Below are positions 36,117 through 42,481 of a stretch of DNA of 42,481 nt, piece after piece (position 1 is the stretch's first letter; the number at the start of each line of letters is the position of its first letter). The notes beneath the pieces are model-generated. The model saw only the letters and a list, made by a program, of their open reading frames with translations. It was not told where the DNA came from and did not search any database. Where the stretch lies: the NCBI GenBank assembly GCA_000697335.1, contig JNEM01013840.1:1-42481 (forward strand), in the 5' to 3' direction. Both the position numbers and the translations under genes were made by a program. Origin of the DNA: Conidiobolus incongruus B7586 (Eukaryota > Entomophthoromycota > Entomophthoromycetes > Entomophthorales > Conidiobolaceae).

Positions 36117-36300
36117 CAGCTCAGAAGGTTATCAAAAGCACCATAAAGGGTGGTGAGGGATAGGTGCATTCGGTCAGAAGCTGACCCAGAACGATGAGAT
36201 ATGCATACTAGCCACGCGATGTCGCAAGCACGCACATCCCACTGCAAGGACCAACCAGTCATGAATACTATTTCCCATTCTTCAGCACTGGTTTAGTTGT
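36117..36300. other. GC-rich structured island, candidate non-coding RNA
   Basis: About 180 bases near 50% GC inside DNA of roughly 20-25% GC. Contains a perfect hairpin GGTCAG-AAG-CTGACC (36169-36183 region), enclosed by a longer stem TAGGTGCAT pairing with ATGCATACTA (9 pairs, one bulged A), and a further GCGA-TG-TCGC hairpin. The only open frame (64 codons, minus strand) looks like a by-product of the GC content and matches no family I know. It shares ACTAGCC with the tandem units just upstream. I could not match it to U1-U6, 5S, SRP, RNase P or MRP RNA. Confidence 0.4.
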
Positions 36301-36309
36301 AAAGAATAA

Positions 36310-37412
36310 AGTAATAAAAAATTGAGTGAAATTTATAGTTAATTTCATTCAAACTCTCTATTATGGGATTTTCAAATATTTTTATCATTTATTTCAGTCA
36401 TTCATTAAATGAGTATTTTGTTCATATTATTGAAAAAATACTATTTAAACGAAAATGAATATTTAATCTTTATTTTAATGAAAATATTTTTCAATATGAA
36501 AATTTTTAACTATGTATTAAAATTCAATTCTTTTATAAAAATTATATTTGTTAAATATTTTATATAAATAAGCTGGTAAAAATATTAAATAAGTATTAAT
36601 AGTATTTGATCAATTGTTATTGATATATTCAAAACAGTTTGAAATAATTAAGATATATAAACAAATCGAACGGATAATACAAATCTTTTTAATACGTAAA
36701 TATGTCAAAGATAAAACTCTACTTGATCATTGAAATCTATTTTATTTTTCATTATGCTGTTTTTATAAGATTTATGAAACTGTTGTATTATGAATAATAT
36801 AGTAAATTTTGAAATATTAACCATTGAGGATATTGTCAAATCTAAAACACAATTTTTGAAGAAAAATTGAACAATCAATGATTCTTTCAAAAATATTAAA
36901 TTATCAATTTTTTCATGATCATTATAATATATCAATTTGCTAATATTATAATATTTATTAAATAATGAATATTGAAATTAAATATATTATTAAAATATTT
37001 GTTTACAATTCAATCACTGTGCTATATTGGAATATTTTATAATATTTATTCGTTGATAAATTCAATAATTTTTGCTAATGAATTCTTCAAAAAATACTAC
37101 TAACCAATAATCACAATATATAATAAGGCCATATGTATTCTTTATTTATCACTATATTATATTTAATAGTTTCTAAAATTTGAAATTTTATTAACAATAA
37201 TATTTACTTATTATATTAATTATTAAACTCAAATATTCATTACCTTTATTATAGATATATTCAATTGTAATTTAATTCAAATATTATTATATGATACAGA
37301 GTATAAATAAATAAATCAGAATTTACTTCACAAATTCATCCCATTATTAAATTATGATTTCAATAGATTATAAATCAAATAAAAAGTTTGATGGTTCGAC
37401 CACTTTGATAGT
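36310..37412. other. AT-rich spacer upstream of the pyroglutamyl-peptidase homologue
   Basis: About 1.1 kb; nothing recognised. Confidence 0.5.
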
Positions 37413-38162
37413 ATGAGTAATCCAAGTCCACTTCCAATTTTTAAAAATAAGCGCAAAGCACTAATCACAGGATTTGAGGTATTTAATACAGAGATTAGAT
37501 TGACACATTGTTTATTGAATATACGTTGTTAATAGCCTTTTGGAAATCCTAGACCTAATTTTAACCCTTCCTGGGAAGTTGCTAAAACTTTAAATGGCCA
37601 AGTTTTAACTTTTGATATTCCAAACAAAAAGCCCATTGAAATTTCCATTGAAGCTGTAGAGTTACCTGTAGAATATCAGCAAGTTGATATTCAAATCCCT
37701 ATTCTCCATTCTGCTCAACAATATGACTACGTCATCCATATTAGTCAAGGACTTCCTGATCAGGTTGCTATAGAAGAGAAGGCGCATTACTCAGGCTATA
37801 CCAAGCCTGACAATGCTTCCTACATTCCCCCTTCAAATACATGCAACCCTAGATATTGTGATCCAGATAAAGCTAATGACGAGGATTGGACTATTGATAC
37901 TTTGTTCAATGTGGAAGGAATTGTACAACATTTAAATGAAAAGGGATGGGATTTGGTAAAAAAGAGTCAAGATCCAGGTCGCTCTGTTTGCGAATATACT
38001 TACTTTACATCATTAAAAGAATCACGATTACATTCCACTAGTTTAGGTCATCCTAGAAAAGTTTTATTTATAAATATTCCTATACCTCCCACGCCCTACA
38101 CCCTTGATCAACTTTGTAATATTATCACTGATGTCATTGCGTATTTACCTAAATTTGATTAA
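37413..38162 (+). CDS. Pyroglutamyl-peptidase I (family C15) homologue, catalytic His replaced
   Basis: Exons 37413-37478 and 37536-38162 with a 57-nt intron give 230 residues, a normal family length. Family marks: ITGFEPFGNP with N-x-N-PSWE at the N-terminus; VELPVEYQQVDIQIP; GLPDQVAIEEKAHYSGYTK holding the catalytic Glu position (human TLEKCGHNKGYK); CNPRYCDPD; TIDTLFNVEGIV; and SQDPGRSVCEYTYFTSL with the nucleophile Cys (human SQDAGRYLCDFTYYTSL). The catalytic His, normally in FVHVP, is Asn here (FINIPIPP), a one-base change from CAT to AAT. The enzyme family removes N-terminal pyroglutamate from peptides in the cytosol. With His lost, the protein may be inactive or have another role. The reading frame is otherwise intact, so this is not a pseudogene by sequence. 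Confidence 0.9.
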
Positions 38163-38671
38163 AAATCATCTCAAAATAGCTTCTATAATTAAATAATTTT
38201 TATTTTATATAAAATTAATAAATTGTAAATTAAGCATAGTGAGCCAGTCATTTTTTGATACTAATATCTGTTACCAAATAAATTTTTTTGTTTATATTTT
38301 AATCAAAAGGAGACTAATTAAAAATGCAATAATTGTATTAATATATAAGGCAAAAAATTATTAGAGTATATTTAAAATCCTTAAATTATAAAATTACATT
38401 TTCGACTTTATTTATGCAAATCTTAGAAATACACTAAAAATTTGAATATTTCAAATGTTTATTAGTAATAATATATTTTATTAAACTATTTTATACACTA
38501 ACTCCAATAGTTTGGAAAATTATTAAAATAAACGAATTTGATAAAATATAAAATATTTCTCCGAATAAAAGCTGTTTTGTGAAATGATAATTTCGAAACA
38601 AGTAAAACCCGATTAGCAACAACATAAAATCCCTATATGTTAACAAGATATATAATAATGTGAAGATTATA
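38163..38671. other. Convergent 3' spacer
   Basis: About 510 bases between convergent genes; AT-rich, nothing else seen. Confidence 0.55.
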
Positions 38672-39354
38672 TTAAATCTCATATTTCATAATATGCTCAA
38701 ATTCTTCTAATGTAACGCCATTTGGTTCAGTAAAACTAAACTCTTGAATCATTTCTCTCAACTCTTCATCTGGTACATCTTCTCCTATTTCTTGAGCTAC
38801 TCTCTTTAAATCGTCAAATGTAATAATAGCTCTATTATTCATAGTGAATAATTTGAAAGCTTCTTGGACATTATACGATGGGGTTGACTTGGAATACATT
38901 TTGCTCACTATAATCATTTTATATTATTATTGAAAATATTACTCAATTTATAAATTTTGATATTTACTTAATATTTTAAAGTTTTCAAAATTAATTCCTT
39001 TAAGCTTTGTATCAAAGTACTTGGGATTATTAGTAATCGATTTCAATTCTTCTTTACTCGGTGCAAAGCCCAAAGCTCTTACTGCAACCTACCAAATTGT
39101 TATAATAATGAATATAATTAAATAATATACCAATTTACTTTAAACTGATAAGGGTCTAAATAGCCTCTATTGTTCAAGTCGAACGTTTCAAAAGCTTGTT
39201 CAACTTCAATTAATTGGTAGGAAGTCAGAGTTTGCTTATTAGGAGTATTTAATGAATTATATTTGAATTGATTCATTGAACTAGGACTGTTGTCACTAGT
39301 CATCGATACTAAACTCCTTTTAATGGAATGATTTTTTGAATTTATATATGACAT
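38672..39354 (-). CDS. Centrin-like EF-hand protein with degenerate calcium loops
   Basis: Exons 39354-39139, 39088-38968 and 38907-38672 with introns of 50 and 60 nt; 190 residues, slightly longer than usual centrins because of an Ser/Asn-rich N-terminus. The fold is clearly centrin/Cdc31: VEQAFETFDLNNRGYLD, then FKVAVRALGFAPSKEELK, VQEAFKLFTMNN, and DLKRVAQEIGEDVPDEELREM, EFEHIMK. The first calcium loop keeps Asp at position 1 but has Gln at position 12; loops 2 to 4 lack most ligands (TMNNRAIITFDD, SFTEPNGVTLEE), so calcium binding looks weak or absent. Centrins organise spindle pole bodies or basal bodies, and also work in mRNA export and DNA repair. It may be a divergent paralogue beside a canonical Cdc31 elsewhere. 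Located between the pyroglutamyl-peptidase and cytochrome b5 genes, with no evident functional link. Confidence 0.85.
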
Positions 39355-39917
39355 ATTAAATGCTAATTATTGAATATATTATACTTACTGAATTGTCCTT
39401 ATTTGATTATTTAAATTAATGTGCTAATTGTAACATAATTATGGGTTCTATACTGATGAATCGAACATTGGATACCACCAATAATTACTCAATGTGAATT
39501 GAAAATAGATCATATAGTAATGATTATTATAAAAATAAAACTCAATGATCTATTATGAATCGCATATATAACTTTGTAACTAAATTATTAATATCTATTC
39601 AGTATATTCAAAGGGTGACTCGAATATGGAATTTTCCATTATTGAATCAAAGTAAATTACATCTATGAAATTAAAATATTTGATTTAATACATGATAGAT
39701 AGAGATATATTAAATTAATAGTATTAATGATACAAAATGATATATTATAGTTTAGAAAAATGAAATTGATAGAAATAATTATAATATGATATGACATCAA
39801 ACTCAATAGAAGGAATAGTTATGAATAAATGAAATAATATGATAAATATTATAAAATAATTAATATATTAAAAATATGTATAATTTGATGAAAAGGATGA
39901 CAGTTCTACTTTGAAAA
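39355..39917. other. AT-rich spacer
   Basis: About 560 bases between two minus-strand genes; contains the centrin-like gene's promoter and the cytochrome b5 3' UTR. No distinct element recognised. Confidence 0.5.
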
Positions 39918-40307
39918 TTAGGCAGTGAAGAATTTCTTATAAACGAAGAAGCCTACAGCAGCAACAACGAAGGCGACAATAGGAGCTCCGATAGAGGATT
40001 CGGTAGGTTCAGATTTGGTGGTAGCGGCAGCAGCAGCCTTTTTCTCTTCCTTAGCCTTTTCAACAGAGGAGGTATCTAAAGTACCAACAAGGTATTTTTC
40101 TAAAATTTCGCGAGCAGAATCAGAATGACCAATATCTTCAAAAGCTTCAGTGGCATCTTCACCACCACATTCTAAAAGGATTTCTTCACCACCAGGATGT
40201 TGGTCTAAAAAGTCGGTAATGTTATAAACTTTACCGTGAATAGCCATCCAGAGGTTGGAGGAGGTTTTCTTGTCGGCAATTTGATCTAAGGTATAGACTT
40301 CAGACAT
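39918..40307 (-). CDS. Cytochrome b5, tail-anchored
   Basis: Intronless, 129 residues. The heme domain has both axial His ligands in their usual motifs: H37 in DFLDQHPGGEEIL and H61 in FEDIGHSDSAREIL. A Lys/Ala-rich linker (about residues 82-105) leads to one C-terminal membrane helix (IVAFVVAAVGFFVY, ~108-124) ending KKFFTA, the layout of an ER or outer-mitochondrial tail-anchored cytochrome b5. It delivers electrons to desaturases, sterol enzymes and P450s. GC-rich codons suggest strong expression. A CCAAT motif lies about 10 bases upstream of the start codon on the minus strand. Confidence 0.95.
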   Translation of the reverse strand: MSEVYTLDQIADKKTSSNLWMAIHGKVYNITDFLDQHPGGEEILLECGGEDATEAFEDIGHSDSAREILEKYLVGTLDTSSVEKAKEEKKAAAAATTKSEPTESSIGAPIVAFVVAAVGFFVYKKFFTA

Positions 40308-41440
40308 GTTATTAATTGGACTGATTTTATGGATGTGATTGATTTGAAGAGTGTTTTGATAAGATCAATTCCTTATCTTGATGTATTATCAATTTATTGT
40401 GACATGTTGAATTCCAAATGATGTTTGCGAATAATATTATTAATTATGGGATTAATCAGAACTATAAGTTCTTTATTAATTAACTAAATGGTTAAATATT
40501 CGGGTAATCTTACAAATTATTCTAAATATTTTTTTGTGATCATTATCCAGGTATTATGGTTAAATTCAATTCCATGATATAACATGATTCGGTAATTCTT
40601 GTATTTCAATTCCAATATGACAACTATCAACATTAGTTGATGAATCATAGCTTTATTAAATACAAATTCCATTTTTATTACAGTATAAATATATATTGAG
40701 GTTGGAGTCAATATTTGAATTATGAAAACAAACATAATTTACAATTTAATGTTTCCAGATAATAGGATGAAATAAAATAAAGTTGTTTATTTTTGAACTA
40801 GGGAGAAGTATCAAACTGCTCAGTGTACTACAGTTCTTACAGTATACTGTGTTTCTGCGCACTTAAATATATAAATTCGTTATTTATAATATGTCTCTCT
40901 TTTCTTAAAATGAAATATGCAAGTAGTTCATATCAGTTTATCGAAAATTAATCTAAACAATAACTATAGAGTTATACTGAATATAGTATTCAGTCAATTC
41001 ATGATTAACTTATGCATCAAGAGAGCTAAATTCATTTATTTTAATTAAAATATATCGATCAAAGTTAGATAATAATGTTTTGGAGCGCTTCTAATATTAT
41101 AAATCAACGATATTAGCTAATGGGCTATTGTCAATTGATCATATCACATAAAAATCATCCAACATTTAATAAGCAGGAATAAATTTCGGGTAATATTAAT
41201 TTATACAGAAAGGATTTGATGAATGAAAAAAATAACAATATCAAGAATTGATATTAAAAAATGCTATTTGAATGGTTTTTAGCATTAAATTTCATTAATT
41301 ATTGTTATTACTATGATTGTTAAAGTCAAATAATGTATGTTTAAATACTTTGAAAACTCAGTTAATATCAACTAATCATTTGTTTGAATTAAATTTAAAT
41401 ATTACTCTGTATTTTTAATAATGGGAATTTTTTGCAATTG
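40308..41440. other. AT-rich terminal spacer
   Basis: About 1.1 kb. A 72-codon minus-strand ORF (40517-40735) is probably chance: no family, ordinary AT composition. A perfect 12-bp palindrome ACAGTATACTGT lies at 40839-40850 in a GC-richer patch (40799-40862). Otherwise nothing. Confidence 0.5.
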
Positions 41441-42481
41441 AAAATAAATAAATATTTTAATATATAATATATAAAAATAAATATATAATATAAATTTAAT
41501 AGTTTCTTTTATTATTAATAACTTTTTGCTATACTTTTAGCAAAGATCTAACACTTAAAAAATAGTTCTTTTTATTAAAGACTGAAATTTGATGTTTTAT
41601 AAACCAATTAAATTTTCCTGCAGAAATTTTTTTCTTGTAAGCTAGTTTTTTAATTACCTAAAGCAATTATAATTATATAGGTTATAATCTAAAGAATATA
41701 CTAGATATGGTAGTTTTTTCTAGTTATTTTTAATTAGAAAGTTTTTTACAGTTTTAAATTTATAAATTTTACAATTATCATGTAAAATAATAAGTTTTCT
41801 TAAATTATATTGAAAATACTAATTAGAAATACTTTTATTTAAAAAAATAATATAAAGTTTATTATTAATTAATTTTCTTTTAAAAATTAAATAAAAATAG
41901 TATATACTATTATAATCTATTATAATAATTAACATTCACTTATTAATAAAATGTTTATTTAAAAAAATTTATAAAGGGGGTTAATTTAACTTAATTTAAC
42001 ATTTTGATTTGTGTTTTAATAAAGGATTATATATAAAAATTTAAAATTCATCAATTATAATTATTTATTGTAAAAGATTAAGCTTCTAATAATATTTTAG
42101 TAAGCTTTATTTAATAATAACTACTTTAACTTTTTTTTAAGCTTTAGTTAAATTACAAGGTATTTATTTTATATTTTTATTTATTAATTTGAGTTTAAAC
42201 TTTAATATATATAAAATACTTGTAAAACTAATATTAAAGTATTTAGATAATTCTTTAACTAAAATAAAAAAGTGTTTTTAATATATTTTTTCACTCTATT
42301 AACAATTAAAAGAATAATAATTAAAGTTAGTTTTTTAAATTTTAATAAGTTTTAAATAATTTCTCTTTTAGTTTTAAAGTAATTTACCTAATAATAAATT
42401 GTTAATTTAGATAATATTTTATTATTAAAAGTTATTTATAAATTTTAAATAATTTTAAAAGGTTTATAGTTAAGATTTACT
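41440..42481. repeat. Dispersed ~1-kb repeat, copy B (runs off window)
   Basis: Same direction and order as copy A at ~33960-35060. Near the left end both read CTTTTATTATTAATAAC and TTATTAAAGACTGAAATTT; near the right end the 44-base block named under copy A. Most differences are C/T or G/A. On the minus strand of this copy one frame reads GKFNWFIKHQISVFNKKN with preceding VIKKLAYKKK, loosely like the pogo/Fot1 transposase DNA-binding pattern (GK-x-W-x-x-FIKRH). Copy A carries a related but more decayed version. The element continues beyond the window. Confidence 0.7.

Noticed and set aside
36068-36262. A 64-codon minus-strand protein
   Set aside because: The frame looks like a by-product of the GC-rich island; no family pattern, and its C-terminus runs into AT-rich DNA.
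40517-40735. A 72-codon minus-strand gene
   Set aside because: AT-rich composition like the spacer, no recognised motif, no conserved start context.

Overview
This window is nuclear DNA from a very AT-rich fungus. The evidence is a set of spliced GT-AG genes with short introns (34-61 nt for most, with TACTAAT/CTAAC-like branch sites), the standard genetic code, and a typical fungal gene set: MAM33/p32, Pex6, a carnitine acetyltransferase with both mitochondrial and peroxisomal signals, a PPR protein and a tail-anchored cytochrome b5. SMC4 alone carries seven introns, which argues against a budding yeast. An early-diverging lineage (Entomophthoromycotina- or Mucoromycota-like) is a guess only. 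Genes sit as islands of moderate GC in long, extremely AT-rich spacers.

Layout. 1-925 (minus): 3'-truncated NAT9-type N-acetyltransferase, divergent from a Ser-rich nuclear-looking protein of unknown function (1181-2526). 2909-3262: a 98-residue single-pass membrane protein, convergent with MAM33 (3611-4369, minus). 5624-5695: tRNA-Trp(CCA). 6182-10434: condensin subunit SMC4, eight exons. 10991-13097 (minus): carnitine acetyltransferase CAT2. 15271-16004 (minus): a six-helix cytochrome b561-domain protein, followed at 17161-17685 by a broken tandem copy of itself. 19392-21323: intronless mitochondrial PPR protein. 22024-23223: the decayed but still intron-bearing remains of an RNF121/RNF175-type RING membrane ubiquitin ligase. 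26436-26930 (minus): small two-helix, Cys-rich, PPxY-bearing membrane protein. 29746-33393: PEX6. 37413-38162: a pyroglutamyl-peptidase I homologue lacking the catalytic His. 38672-39354 (minus): a centrin-like protein with degenerate calcium loops. 39918-40307 (minus): cytochrome b5.

Two ~1-kb direct copies of a dispersed repeat lie at ~33960-35060 and ~41440-42481 (the second runs off the window). They differ largely by C/T and G/A transitions, as expected of repeat-directed or AT-biased decay. Several small GC-rich islands with good inverted repeats (around 5304-5400, 29143-29231 and 36117-36300) stand out against the AT background and are candidates for structured RNAs.

The genes are not an operon or a cluster. 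The only functional links are organellar: CAT2 and PEX6 both concern peroxisomes, and CAT2, MAM33 and the PPR protein concern mitochondria. I saw no CRISPR array and no convincing new multigene system. The most unusual content is the gene graveyard (two host pseudogenes in situ), two conserved-fold proteins that have lost their key residues, and the unexplained GC-rich structured islands.
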